From: JAEUMD01 sp050250815
GTDB lineage: Bacteria > Pseudomonadota > Alphaproteobacteria > Rhizobiales > Hyphomicrobiaceae
Length of the DNA stretch: 64,000 nucleotides
Reading direction: 5' to 3'
Assembly: GCA_050250815.1 (NCBI GenBank)
Contig: JBFWNY010000018.1
Location: 1-64,000, forward strand
Under the pieces are notes generated by a model. It worked only from the letters and a program-made list of their open reading frames with translations, searched no databases and was not told where the DNA came from. This document shows, in pieces, positions 52,901 to 62,205 of the stretch. Position 1 is the stretch's first letter. Every line of letters starts with the position of its first letter. The translations under genes were made by a program, and so were the position numbers.

Positions 52901-53305
52901 ATGACCGGCACCAATCCTGTTCCGGGCAAGCATCGGCATCTGGTCTGGCTGTCGCTGGCTGTTGGCGTGCTGCTCGCGGTCATTGGCATCCGCTTCATGA
53001 TCGTGCCGCGCACCGCCGCCAACAACTTCGGGCTGGCGCGCGATACGACCGGCTACGAGCTGCATTACATGGTGGGGCTGCGCGACATGTGGCTTGGCGG
53101 GCTGGCGGCCGTACTCGCACTCATTCGCGAATGGCGGGCGCTCGCCTGGTGGTTCGCACTCGGGACGGGGGTGTGCCTGGCCGATGCGCTCATCGCCGCG
53201 GCCTCCAGCGGCAAGGCGGCGGCCATCGCCTTCCATGCCGGCTCGGCCCTGCTCTGCGGGGGCATGGCGGCAGCGCTTTTCAAGCGCTTCGGAGCGAGGC
53301 CCTGA
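52901..53305 (+). CDS. DUF4267-like four-helix membrane protein
   Basis: 134 residues with four membrane helices (LAVGVLLAVIGIRFMIVP, MWLGGLAAVLALI, WWFALGTGVCLADALIAA, AGSALLCGGMAAALF). The FGLARDT...GLRDMWLG pattern resembles DUF4267. Starts 12 nt after the preceding gene, so cotranslated with it. Function unknown. Confidence 0.7.
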   Translation: MTGTNPVPGKHRHLVWLSLAVGVLLAVIGIRFMIVPRTAANNFGLARDTTGYELHYMVGLRDMWLGGLAAVLALIREWRALAWWFALGTGVCLADALIAAASSGKAAAIAFHAGSALLCGGMAAALFKRFGARP

Positions 53306-53505
53306 CCGTCCGGGTCCGGCTTGTCGGGCACGCCGGCGGTGGCCTTAACCTCCCTCGTGCAATTCGACTGGCCATAGCCACAATGCTTTGGCACACATGA
53401 GCAAAGGCCATCCGGCGTCGCCCTTTCGCGGCACAGGGCCGGAGGATGCCGGAGTTCACGTGTCCGCGGGCCAGAACCGCAAGGGCATGGTCGGGAGTAC
53501 AAGTG

Positions 53506-53934
53506 ATGATCGACAACCTGTTCCTGCTGGCCATCGGAGCGTTCGGCTGGGGCCTGAGCCTCACCACCTATCGGCTGTTCGCCCGCCAGAACAAATGGCC
53601 GATGGGCGCTCTGCATGCCGATCTGCCGGCCATCCCGATCCTGATCGGCCTGTTCGCGCTGACCGTGGGGTTGTTGTTCGCGGCCGCCCGCGGGGCCGAT
53701 TTCGGCGGCTGGATCATCGTTCTGTTCGGCATCCTGCTTGCCGTCTTCTGGACCGGGTTCCTGCGGGTGGGTTCGCAGATCTCGCTGTTCCTGGCGCCGA
53801 TCGCGGCAGCACTCCTGATGATCGGATGGCTGCCGTCGATCCTGGGCTATGAGCAGCCACGCTGGGCGCACGCACGCCCGGGCGACCTCATCAAGCGTTC
53901 GCCGAGCGTGTCGGCCAGCGACGAGGCCCGCTGA
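53506..53934 (+). CDS. Integral membrane protein in the nuo operon, unknown function
   Basis: 142 residues with four hydrophobic helices (LFLLAIGAFGWGLSLTTY, IPILIGLFALTVGLLFAAA, GGWIIVLFGILLAVFWTGFL, LFLAPIAAALLMIGWLP) and a polar C-terminus. GGGAGT precedes the GTGATG start region at 53503-53508. A 200-nt gap lies before it and a 235-nt gap after, in which I see no gene. I do not recognise the family. Confidence 0.65.
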   Translation: MIDNLFLLAIGAFGWGLSLTTYRLFARQNKWPMGALHADLPAIPILIGLFALTVGLLFAAARGADFGGWIIVLFGILLAVFWTGFLRVGSQISLFLAPIAAALLMIGWLPSILGYEQPRWAHARPGDLIKRSPSVSASDEAR

Positions 53935-54169
53935 GCCTTGCGCTGAATGTCGGCGCGCAACTGTTCTGCGTCGGCTCCCCCTACCAACTGCTGCGAACGG
54001 ACAGGCCGCAGAGCCTTGCTTTAAGGCGTTGTTGGCTCTAGGGAACAGTAGCCCGCGCTTGGGGAGCCGCCGGGGCCACGCCTAATGTCCGGACGCCACT
54101 TCCGCGCCGGAATGCCCTTCGACCTCGGTCCCCACCCGCCCGTCGCGCCAGGAGCCCGAGGAGCCTTTT

Positions 54170-55423
54170 ATGGCCGTTCGCCGCCTGCATCCCGAACAGC
54201 CCGCGAGCTTCGCCTTTTCGCCGGAGAATCTCGCCTGGGCCAAGGCGACGATTGCCAAGTATCCGCCCGGCAAGGAGGCATCCGCTGTCCTGCCGCTGCT
54301 GTTCCGCGCACAGGAGCAGCACGACGGCTGGCTGCCGGAGCCGGCGATGCGCGCCGTCGCAGACATGCTCGGCATGGCCTACATCCGCGTCTACGAGGTG
54401 GCGACGTTCTACACGATGTTCCAGCTTGCGCCGGTCGGTCTCAAGGCGCACGTGCAGGTTTGCGGGACGACGCCGTGCATGCTGCGGGGCGCGGAAGATC
54501 TGATGCGCATCTGCAAGTCGAAAATTCACCCCGAGCAGCATCACCTGTCGGCCGACGGCGCTTTCTCCTGGGAAGAGGTGGAGTGCCTGGGCTCGTGCGC
54601 CAACGCTCCGATGGTGCAGGTGTTCAAGGACACCTATGAGGACCTGACGCCCGAACTGTTCGAGGCGCTGCTCGCAGGCTTTGCCAGCGGCAAGGTTCCC
54701 AAACCCGGATCGCAGACGGGCCGCACGGCTTCGTGTCCAGCGGGCGGGGCGACGACACTCAAGGACACGACACTGTTCGACGGCTCGACGATCGGAGCGT
54801 GGAAGGCACGCTTCGGTGATGCGGCAGCTGTCGTCGCTGGCGCTTCTTCAACGCCGCAGAGCGCCGCGCCGTCTTCAGGTGCCGGCACAGCCGGTACGGT
54901 ATCGACGCTGGCTGCGGCCGGCGGGGGATCAGTTGGAGCAAAGGATGCGACCGCGGCGACCACCCCCTCGGCCGCGCCGGCAGGCGGTCCCGCGACGGGA
55001 GCGACCGCAGCACCGTCAACCGGAAAGAAGCCGGGCCTGGCGGCAGCCGCTGCCGCGGGCGCCGTGGCGGTCGCCACGTCGCATGCTTCCCCGGCGGCCA
55101 CCGATGCCTCCGGACGGCCGCCGGCCGGAACGAGCGGCCCCGCCAGCAAGCCGCTGCTGATGGACAAGCCTCGTGGCGGCAAGGGCGACGACCTCACGCT
55201 CATCTGGGGCGTCGCCGAAAAGCTGCAGGACAAGCTCAACGCCATGGGCATCTGGCACTTCGATCAGATTGCCAAGTGGACGCCCGCCGAGGTCGCGTGG
55301 TTCGAGGCGGAGATGCAAGGCTTCAAGGGTCGCGTCGAGCGCGACAAGTGGATCGAGCAGTGCCAGAAGCTGAGCACGGGCTGGCGCCCGGACAACGAGG
55401 CCGGTGAGCGGCCCAAGAGCTGA
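54170..55423 (+). CDS. nuoE: NADH-quinone oxidoreductase subunit E with long C-terminal extension
   Basis: 417 residues, about 2.5 times the canonical 24-kDa subunit. Residues 1-170 are NuoE proper with four [2Fe-2S] ligands (CGTTPC in the first pair and ECLGSCANAP in the second). Residues about 215-325 are Ala/Gly/Thr/Pro-rich and probably disordered. Residues about 340-405 form a small helical domain (LIWGVAEKLQDKLNAMGIWH, then FDQIAKWTPAEVAWFEAEM) resembling the helix-hairpin-helix-like domain found on NuoE and ribosomal proteins in this bacterial order. CGAGGAG precedes the ATG. Confidence 0.93.
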   Translation: MAVRRLHPEQPASFAFSPENLAWAKATIAKYPPGKEASAVLPLLFRAQEQHDGWLPEPAMRAVADMLGMAYIRVYEVATFYTMFQLAPVGLKAHVQVCGTTPCMLRGAEDLMRICKSKIHPEQHHLSADGAFSWEEVECLGSCANAPMVQVFKDTYEDLTPELFEALLAGFASGKVPKPGSQTGRTASCPAGGATTLKDTTLFDGSTIGAWKARFGDAAAVVAGASSTPQSAAPSSGAGTAGTVSTLAAAGGGSVGAKDATAATTPSAAPAGGPATGATAAPSTGKKPGLAAAAAAGAVAVATSHASPAATDASGRPPAGTSGPASKPLLMDKPRGGKGDDLTLIWGVAEKLQDKLNAMGIWHFDQIAKWTPAEVAWFEAEMQGFKGRVERDKWIEQCQKLSTGWRPDNEAGERPKS

Positions 55424-55455
55424 TGACGATACGGTGCGAAAGATGACAGGCGACG

Positions 55456-55611
55456 ATGCCGGCCTTCGTGATCCTCATACTGGTGCCGCTGACCATCCTG
55501 GCGGCTTCGGTTGGCATGGCGCTGACGCTTGGCGACCCGGTCTGGCTCGTGCTGGGTGCGGTGCTCGCAATCGCTACGGCGATGTTGTTGCGCGGAAACT
55601 CCGGGAGATGA
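55456..55611 (+). CDS. 51-residue two-helix membrane protein between nuoE and nuoF
   Basis: MPAFVILILVPLTILAASVG starts the first helix; VWLVLGAVLAIATAMLL is the second; the tail is RGNSGR. ACAGGCG lies upstream. The gap to nuoF is 6 nt, which strongly suggests a real, translationally coupled gene. Function unknown. Confidence 0.6.
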   Translation: MPAFVILILVPLTILAASVGMALTLGDPVWLVLGAVLAIATAMLLRGNSGR

Positions 55612-55617
55612 GCCGGC

Positions 55618-56904
55618 ATGCTCGCTGACAAGGACCGCATTTTCCGCAACCTCTACGGCCTCCACGACGCCGGGCTCGACGGTGCGCGGCGGCGTGGCGC
55701 CTGGGACGGCACGAAGTTCTTCGTCGACCAGGGTCATGACTGGATCATCAACGAGGTAAAGTCCTCCGGCCTGCGCGGTCGCGGCGGTGCCGGCTTTCCC
55801 ACGGGGCTCAAGTGGTCGTTCATGCCCAAGAACGATCCGCGGCCGAGCTATCTGGTCGTCAACGCCGACGAGTCCGAACCGGGCTCCTGCAAGGACCGCG
55901 AGATCCTGCGCCACGATCCGCACCTGCTGATCGAGGGCATCCTGCTCGCCTCCTTCGCGATGCGCGCCCATTCCTGCTTCATCTACTTCCGCGGCGAGTA
56001 CATTCGCGAGCGCGAACGCTTCCAGGCGGCCGTCGATGAGGCCTACGCGGCCAAGCTCATCGGCAAGGGCAACGTCCACGGCTGGGACCTCGACATCGTC
56101 GTCCACCACGGTGGCGGCGCCTACATCTGCGGCGAGGAAACGGCGCTCATAGAGAGCATCGAGGGCAAGAAGGGCCAACCGCGGCTGAAGCCGCCATTTC
56201 CGGCTGGCTGCGGCCTCTACGGCGCGCCCACGACAGTCAATAACGTCGAGAGCATCGCCGTGGTGCCCGACATCCTGCGGCGCGGAGCCGGGTGGTTTTC
56301 GGCGCTCGGCAAGCCCAACAACACCGGCACCAAGCTGTTCCAGATCTCCGGCCACGTGGAGAAGCCCTGCGTGGTCGAGGAAGAGATGGGCATTCCGCTC
56401 AAGGAGCTGCTGGAGAAGCACGCCGGTGGTGTGCGCGGCGGCTGGAAGAACCTGCTCGCCATCATCCCCGGCGGCTCGTCGGTGCCCTGCATCACGGCCG
56501 ACGTCTGCGAGGAGATGACGATGGACTTCGACGCGCTGTCGAAGGCGAAGTCGGGCCTGGGCACGGCGGCGGTGATCGTGATGGACAAGTCCACCGATAT
56601 CATCAAGGCGATCTCGCGCATTTCCTATTTCTACAAGCACGAGAGCTGCGGCCAGTGCACGCCTTGCCGCGAGGGTTGCGGCTGGATGTGGCGCGTGATG
56701 GAGCGCATGGTGAAGGGCGAGGCGAAGAAGAGCGAGATCGATCTTCTGTGGGATGTGTCCAAGCAGGTCGAGGGTCATACGATCTGCGCGCTGGGCGACG
56801 CGGCGGCGTGGCCGGTGCAGGGTCTCATCCGCAACTTCCGCGGCGTCATGGAGGCGCGCATCGACGCCCATGACAAGGCGGGTGCCAAGGTGGCGGCAGA
56901 GTAG
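55618..56904 (+). CDS. nuoF: NADH-quinone oxidoreductase subunit F
   Basis: 428 residues. Oxidises NADH. NADH/FMN site GRGGAGFPTGLKWSF, second glycine loop GAYICGEETAL, and cluster N3 ligands in ESCGQCTPCREGCG. GGGAGATGAGCCGGC precedes the ATG. Confidence 0.97.
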   Translation: MLADKDRIFRNLYGLHDAGLDGARRRGAWDGTKFFVDQGHDWIINEVKSSGLRGRGGAGFPTGLKWSFMPKNDPRPSYLVVNADESEPGSCKDREILRHDPHLLIEGILLASFAMRAHSCFIYFRGEYIRERERFQAAVDEAYAAKLIGKGNVHGWDLDIVVHHGGGAYICGEETALIESIEGKKGQPRLKPPFPAGCGLYGAPTTVNNVESIAVVPDILRRGAGWFSALGKPNNTGTKLFQISGHVEKPCVVEEEMGIPLKELLEKHAGGVRGGWKNLLAIIPGGSSVPCITADVCEEMTMDFDALSKAKSGLGTAAVIVMDKSTDIIKAISRISYFYKHESCGQCTPCREGCGWMWRVMERMVKGEAKKSEIDLLWDVSKQVEGHTICALGDAAAWPVQGLIRNFRGVMEARIDAHDKAGAKVAAE

Positions 56905-56933
56905 GCGATCTGAAGCGAGCGGAAGCGCAAGGC

Positions 56934-59051
56934 ATGCCCAAGAAGCTGATCATCGACGGGGTTGAGATCGAGGTCGCCGACGGCACCACGCTGTTGCAGG
57001 CGTGCGAGCAGGCCGGCTCCGAGATCCCGCGCTTCTGTTACCACGAGCGGCTGTCGATCGCCGGCAACTGCCGCATGTGTCTGGTCGAGGTTGCCGGCGC
57101 GCCCAAGCCCGTCGCTTCCTGCGCACAGACCGTCAACGAGCTGCGCCCCAACCCCGACGGCTCGCCCAACGTCGTCTCCACCAAGAGTGCCGCGGTGAAG
57201 AAGGCGCGCGAAGGTGTGATGGAGTTCCTGCTCATCAACCATCCGCTCGACTGTCCGATTTGCGATCAGGGCGGCGAATGCGACCTGCAGGATCAGGCGA
57301 TGGCCTACGGGATCGGCGGCTCGCGCTATCACGAGAACAAGCGGGCGGTTGAAGACAAGTACATCGGTCCGCTCATCAAGACGATGATGACGCGTTGCAT
57401 CCACTGCACCCGCTGCGTTCGCTACATGACCGAGATCGCGGGCGTCGAGGAGCTCGGTCTCATCAGCCGCGGCGAAGATGCCGAGATCACAACCTACCTG
57501 GAGAAGGGCATCTTATCGGAGATGAGCGCCAACGCCGTCGACCTGTGCCCGGTCGGCGCGCTGACACACCGGCCGTGGGCGCACAACGCTCGGCCGTGGG
57601 AGCTCAAGAAGACCGAGTCGATCGACGTCATGGATGCGGTGGGCTGCAACATTCGTGTCGACAGCCGCGGCGCCGAGGTGATGCGCGTTCTGCCCCGCAA
57701 CAACGATGCGGTCAACGAGGAGTGGATCTCCGACAAGACCCGGCACATCGTCGACGGCCTCAAGACGCAGCGGCTCGATCAGCCCTACATCCGCAAGGAC
57801 GGGCGGCTCGTTCCTGCATCCTGGGATGAGGCTCTGGGTCTCGTCGCCGAAAAGCTCAAGGCAACGGCGCCCGAGCGGGTCGGCGCCATCGCCGGCGATC
57901 TTGCAGGCGCCGAGGAAATGTTTGCGCTGAAGCAGCTGTTCGCGTCGATGGGCGTCAAGAACATCGATGGCCGTGGACCGCACGAGGCGCTCGATCCGCG
58001 CCACGGACGCGCCGGCTACCTTTTCAATTCCACCATCGAGGGCATCGACGAGGCGGACGCGATCCTGCTCGTTGGAACCAATCCGCGCCTGGAGGCGCCG
58101 GTGCTCAACTCGCGCATCCGGCGGCGTTGGCGGCAGGGCGGTCTGGCGATCGGTCTCGTCGGCGCCAATGCGGCGCTGACCTACGATGTCGCCTACATCG
58201 GGCAGGGTCCCGACAGTCTTGCGGACATCGCCGCGGGCAAGCATCCGTTCGCCAAGGTTCTGGACGAAGCCAAGCACCGGATGGTCATCGTCGGCGCTGG
58301 TGCCTTCGGCCGGCCGGATGGGCCCGCAGTGATGGCGCTGGCCGCGCGGATAGCCGCCGCCGCGCGTCAGAATGCGACCGACGGCGCGGCCGTCTTCAAT
58401 GTTCTGCATAGCGCTGCCGCGCGCGTGGCGGCGCTCGATCTGGGCCTGGTGCCGGGCGAGGGCGGTCTTGCAACGGCGGAGATGATTGCGGCGGCAGGCG
58501 GGGGCATGCTCGACGTGCTCTATCTGCTGGGTGCCGACGAGATCGACACCGGCGCATTGGGCAATGCCTTCGTCATCTACCAGGGCACGCACGGCGATCG
58601 CGGCGCGCATCGCGCCGACGTCATCCTGCCCGGCGCGGCCTACACCGAGAAGAGCGCCATCTACGTCAACACGGAAGGGCGAGCGCAGATGACCATGCGC
58701 GCCGTGTTCCCGCCGGGCGAGGCAAAGGAAGACTGGACGATACTGCGGGCGCTGTCAGCGCGTGTCGGCAAGACGCTGGGCTTCGACTCGCTCACGCAGC
58801 TGCGTGCGCAGATGCTCAAGGCGACGCCCTGTCTCGGACGCCTCGACTACGTGTCCGCTCCAGACAACGTCGGCGCCACCATGGGTGCGCTGGCGGCAGG
58901 CTCGGATATGGCCGAGAACAAGGCGTTCCAGTCCGTCGTCGAGGACTTCTATCTCACCAATCCGATCGCGCGCGCGTCTGCCGTGATGGCGGAGTTGAGC
59001 GCGCTGCGTGCCGCAGCCATGCGGCCGAGCGGCCGCGACGCTGCGGAATGA
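56934..59051 (+). CDS. nuoG: NADH-quinone oxidoreductase subunit G
   Basis: 705 residues. Iron-sulfur relay: the N-terminal [2Fe-2S] ferredoxin domain (CYHERLSIAGNCRMCLVEV), a His-Cys cluster region (HPLDCPICDQGGECDLQDQ), a 4Fe-4S domain (CIHCTRCVRYM), then a molybdopterin-oxidoreductase-like body that no longer binds molybdenum. Normal length for the order. Confidence 0.96.
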   Translation: MPKKLIIDGVEIEVADGTTLLQACEQAGSEIPRFCYHERLSIAGNCRMCLVEVAGAPKPVASCAQTVNELRPNPDGSPNVVSTKSAAVKKAREGVMEFLLINHPLDCPICDQGGECDLQDQAMAYGIGGSRYHENKRAVEDKYIGPLIKTMMTRCIHCTRCVRYMTEIAGVEELGLISRGEDAEITTYLEKGILSEMSANAVDLCPVGALTHRPWAHNARPWELKKTESIDVMDAVGCNIRVDSRGAEVMRVLPRNNDAVNEEWISDKTRHIVDGLKTQRLDQPYIRKDGRLVPASWDEALGLVAEKLKATAPERVGAIAGDLAGAEEMFALKQLFASMGVKNIDGRGPHEALDPRHGRAGYLFNSTIEGIDEADAILLVGTNPRLEAPVLNSRIRRRWRQGGLAIGLVGANAALTYDVAYIGQGPDSLADIAAGKHPFAKVLDEAKHRMVIVGAGAFGRPDGPAVMALAARIAAAARQNATDGAAVFNVLHSAAARVAALDLGLVPGEGGLATAEMIAAAGGGMLDVLYLLGADEIDTGALGNAFVIYQGTHGDRGAHRADVILPGAAYTEKSAIYVNTEGRAQMTMRAVFPPGEAKEDWTILRALSARVGKTLGFDSLTQLRAQMLKATPCLGRLDYVSAPDNVGATMGALAAGSDMAENKAFQSVVEDFYLTNPIARASAVMAELSALRAAAMRPSGRDAAE

Positions 59052-59067
59052 ACGGGGACGGGGCGCG

Positions 59068-60162
59068 ATGCTGAAATCGGTGATCGACTGGCTCAACGCC
59101 ACGCTGCCGCTGCCGGGCTGGCTCGACGGCTTGTGGTGGGTGCTTGCCTACGTGGTTGCGAGCCTCGTCGTGCTTGTAGCCCTGCTCGTCATCATCGCGT
59201 TCCTGCTGCTCATGGACCGCAAGGTGTGGGCAGCCGTGCAGATGCGCCGGGGCCCCAACGTCGTTGGCCCGTTCGGCCTGCTGCAGTCGTTTGCCGACCT
59301 GCTGAAGTTTGTGTTCAAGGAGCCGCTGATCCCTGCGGGCGCCGACAAGGCCGTATTCCTGCTTGCCCCGCTGGCGAGCGCGACATTCGCGCTGGCGGCA
59401 TGGGCGGTGATCCCGCTTGACCAGAACAGCTGGGGCACGTGGGTTGTCTCAAACCTCAACGTCGGCGTGCTCTACATGCTCGCGATCTCCTCGCTGGGCG
59501 TCTACGGCATCATCATGGGCGGCTGGGCGTCCAACTCCAAGTATCCGTTCATGGGCAGCCTTCGCTCCGCCGCGCAGATGGTGTCCTACGAGGTCTCGAT
59601 CGGCCTCGTGATCATCACCGTGCTGCTGCTGGTGGGCTCGCTTAATCTGACCGACATCGTCAACGCCCAGAAGACGGGGCTCGGAACAAGGATCGGCCTG
59701 CCGGGCTCGGCGCTCGACTGGCACTGGCTCGTCCTGTTCCCGATGTTCGTCGTCTTCTTCATCTCGGCGCTCGCCGAAACGAACAGGCCGCCGTTCGATC
59801 TGCCGGAAGCTGAATCGGAACTCGTCGCCGGCTTCATGGTCGAATACTCGTCGACGCCCTACCTGCTCTACATGCTGGGCGAGTACGTCGCCATCGTCAC
59901 CATGTGCGCGATGACGACGATCCTATTCCTGGGCGGCTGGCTGCCGCCGGTCGACGTCGCGCCGCTCAACTGGGTGCCGGGCATCTTCTGGTTCATCGCC
60001 AAAGGCGTGTTCGTCTTCTTCATGTTCGCGATGGTGAAGGCGATGGTGCCCCGCTACCGCTACGACCAGCTGATGCGCCTGGGCTGGAAGGTGTTCCTGC
60101 CGCTGTCGCTACTGATGGTCGTCGCGGTTGCCGCCATCCTGCACTTCGGGAGGCTGGCATGA
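59068..60162 (+). CDS. nuoH: NADH-quinone oxidoreductase subunit H
   Basis: 364 residues, eight membrane helices; links the peripheral arm to the proton-pumping arm and lines the quinone channel. Signatures are MDRKVWAAVQMRRGPNVVGP, ALAETNRPPFDLPEAESELV and MVKAMVPRYRYDQLM. The ATG at 59068 fits the family N-terminus. Confidence 0.97.
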   Translation: MLKSVIDWLNATLPLPGWLDGLWWVLAYVVASLVVLVALLVIIAFLLLMDRKVWAAVQMRRGPNVVGPFGLLQSFADLLKFVFKEPLIPAGADKAVFLLAPLASATFALAAWAVIPLDQNSWGTWVVSNLNVGVLYMLAISSLGVYGIIMGGWASNSKYPFMGSLRSAAQMVSYEVSIGLVIITVLLLVGSLNLTDIVNAQKTGLGTRIGLPGSALDWHWLVLFPMFVVFFISALAETNRPPFDLPEAESELVAGFMVEYSSTPYLLYMLGEYVAIVTMCAMTTILFLGGWLPPVDVAPLNWVPGIFWFIAKGVFVFFMFAMVKAMVPRYRYDQLMRLGWKVFLPLSLLMVVAVAAILHFGRLA

Positions 60163-60371
60163 GCCCTGAGATGACAGGCGCACTGGCCGGCGCGGCCTTC
60201 GGCCTCGTCAATTTCGCGATCCTGCGGATGGTGGCCTCGCGCGCCGAGAACGACAAGAGCAACCCGAAGGCGAAGCAGGCGGGAGGGATCCTGCGGATGG
60301 TGGCCCTTGCCGACCTGATCGTATTTCCGGTGCTCGGATACTTCCTCGGCCCGATCGTGCTGGCGCCCTGA
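60159..60371 (+). CDS. 70-residue membrane protein between nuoH and nuoI
   Basis: Begins MSPEMTGALAGAAFGLVNFA; helix one is residues about 7-25 and helix two about 50-68 (LADLIVFPVLGYFLGPIV), joined by a basic loop (RAENDKSNPKAKQ). Its ATG overlaps the nuoH stop (ATGA), so it is translationally coupled and nearly certainly real. Unknown function; may be an accessory subunit or assembly factor of complex I. Confidence 0.75.
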   Translation: MSPEMTGALAGAAFGLVNFAILRMVASRAENDKSNPKAKQAGGILRMVALADLIVFPVLGYFLGPIVLAP

Positions 60372-60383
60372 GAGGACTAGGAC

Positions 60384-60872
60384 ATGAGCGTTGCAAGCGG
60401 ACTGAAATCGCTGCTGCTGTCGGAGTTCGTCTCGGCGTTCTTCCTGACGATGCGTTACTTCTTCGCGCCCAAGGCGACGTTGAACTATCCCTTCGAGAAG
60501 GGGCCGCTCTCGCCGCGTTTCCGAGGCGAGCACGCGCTGCGCCGGTATCCCAATGGCGAGGAGCGCTGCATCGCCTGCAAGCTGTGCGAGGCGATCTGTC
60601 CGGCACAGGCGATCACAATCGAAGCGGGGCCGCGCCGCAACGACGGCACGCGGCGCACGACGCGCTACGACATCGATATGACCAAGTGCATCTACTGCGG
60701 GCTGTGCCAGGAGGCGTGCCCCGTGGATGCGATCGTCGAGGGGCCGAATTTCGAGTTCGCCACCGAGACGCGCGAGGAGTTGTTCTACGACAAGAAGCGG
60801 CTACTCGAGAACGGCGACCGGTGGGAGCGCGAAATCGCGCAGAACATGGCGCTCGACGCGAAGTACAGGTGA
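60384..60872 (+). CDS. nuoI: NADH-quinone oxidoreductase subunit I
   Basis: 162 residues with two 4Fe-4S motifs (CIACKLCEAICP and CIYCGLCQEACP) that pass electrons from NuoG to NuoB. The N-terminal amphipathic region anchors it at the membrane. Confidence 0.97.
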   Translation: MSVASGLKSLLLSEFVSAFFLTMRYFFAPKATLNYPFEKGPLSPRFRGEHALRRYPNGEERCIACKLCEAICPAQAITIEAGPRRNDGTRRTTRYDIDMTKCIYCGLCQEACPVDAIVEGPNFEFATETREELFYDKKRLLENGDRWEREIAQNMALDAKYR

Positions 60873-60882
60873 GGGGTTCGAG

Positions 60883-61515
60883 ATGGCGGCCGTCTTCTTC
60901 TACATCTTCGCGGTGCTCGCGGTAATCTCGGGCCTCATGGTCATCACGGCGCGCAATCCCGTGCACGCGGTGCTGTTCCTGATCCTGACCTTCTTCAATG
61001 CCGCGGGCCTCTTCGTGCTGCTGGGGGCGGAGTTCCTGGCGATGCTGCTCGTCATCGTCTACGTCGGCGCGGTGGCGGTGCTGTTCCTGTTCGTCGTCAT
61101 GATGCTCGATGTCGATTTCGCGGAGTTGCGCGCTGGCTTTATCAAGAACGCACCCATCGGGATACTGGTGGGCGGTGTCGTGCTCGCAGAACTTGTCGCG
61201 CTGTTTGCCGTCTATGGCTTCGACCTGGGCGTGGGCAAGACACTGGCGGCGGCTGCGCCCGCGCCGGGCTCCGATGTCACCAATACCGAGGCGCTGGGCC
61301 GGCTCCTCTACACCAAGTACGTCTACTTCTTCCAGGCTGCGGGTCTCGTGCTGCTGGTCGCGATGATCGGCGCGATCGTGCTGACGCTGCGCCATAAGGA
61401 AGGCGTGCGGCGTCAGTCGATCTCGTCGCAGGTCAACCGCACGCCGGCCATGTCGCTGGAAGTCGTCAAGGTCGCATCCGGTCAGGCCATCGTTCCTTCA
61501 AGCGAGGGCGGCTGA
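60883..61515 (+). CDS. nuoJ: NADH-quinone oxidoreductase subunit J
   Basis: 210 residues, five membrane helices, with the conserved VIVYVGAVAVLFLFVVMML helix that carries the pi-bulge. The ATG at 60883 has GAGGGG upstream. Its stop overlaps the next ATG by one base. Confidence 0.96.
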   Translation: MAAVFFYIFAVLAVISGLMVITARNPVHAVLFLILTFFNAAGLFVLLGAEFLAMLLVIVYVGAVAVLFLFVVMMLDVDFAELRAGFIKNAPIGILVGGVVLAELVALFAVYGFDLGVGKTLAAAAPAPGSDVTNTEALGRLLYTKYVYFFQAAGLVLLVAMIGAIVLTLRHKEGVRRQSISSQVNRTPAMSLEVVKVASGQAIVPSSEGG

Positions 61516-61748
61516 TGCGCGCTGCGGGCAACGACAGCGAGCGGCCGACGGAAATTCCGGAGCGGCTGTTTCGCCAGGGTGAGGATTGGGCGTGGCTCAA
61601 GGCCAAGCGCCGCGAGGAGCGGCGCCGTCGCATCAAGGCCGCGCTGCACGAGGTTTTTGCGCGCCGCCGATGGGTGGCGGCGGTCGCTGTGGCCGCGCCG
61701 GTGCTGCTGCTGGCGCTCGGCTGGCTGATCGGCGGCCAGAAGTGGTGA
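61515..61748 (+). CDS. 77-residue single-helix membrane protein between nuoJ and nuoK
   Basis: The N-terminal 50 residues are highly charged (LKAKRREERRRRIKAALHEV), followed by one membrane helix (WVAAVAVAAPVLLLALGWLI) and a short GGQKW tail. Its ATG shares a base with the nuoJ stop (TGATG) and nuoK follows after 7 nt, so it is embedded and translationally coupled. Unknown function. Confidence 0.7.
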   Translation: MRAAGNDSERPTEIPERLFRQGEDWAWLKAKRREERRRRIKAALHEVFARRRWVAAVAVAAPVLLLALGWLIGGQKW

Positions 61749-61755
61749 GGATGGT

Positions 61756-62064
61756 ATGACGATCGGTCTGGCACATTACCTGACGGTGGCGGCGTGCCTG
61801 TTCACGCTGGGCATCTTCGGCATCTTCCTCAACCGCAAGAACGTTATCGTGATCCTGATGTCGGTGGAGCTGATGCTGCTGGCGGTGAACATCAACCTGG
61901 TCGCGTTCTCGCATTTCCTCGGCGATCTGGTCGGGCAGGTGTTCGCGCTGCTGGTGCTGACGGTCGTTGCCGCGGAGGCCGCGATCGGTCTTGCGATCAT
62001 CGTCGTCTACTACCGCAACCGCGGTTCGATCGCGGTCGAAGACGTCAACATGATGAAGGGCTAG
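61756..62064 (+). CDS. nuoK: NADH-quinone oxidoreductase subunit K
   Basis: 102 residues, three helices with the two buried Glu of the proton path (VELMLLAVN and VVAAEAAIGLAI). Normal length. Confidence 0.97.
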   Translation: MTIGLAHYLTVAACLFTLGIFGIFLNRKNVIVILMSVELMLLAVNINLVAFSHFLGDLVGQVFALLVLTVVAAEAAIGLAIIVVYYRNRGSIAVEDVNMMKG

Positions 62065-62205
62065 GGACCCAGGCTCTCGGAAAGAGGGCGGTGTTCTGGT
62101 TCACGTGATCGGGTTCTCGGGGAAAGGAGAACGGGGCAAAGGCGCAGGCGATAGAGGGGATGCCCAATGGGTCCCCGTTACCCGGCACCGGAAACCTCTC
62201 GCACC

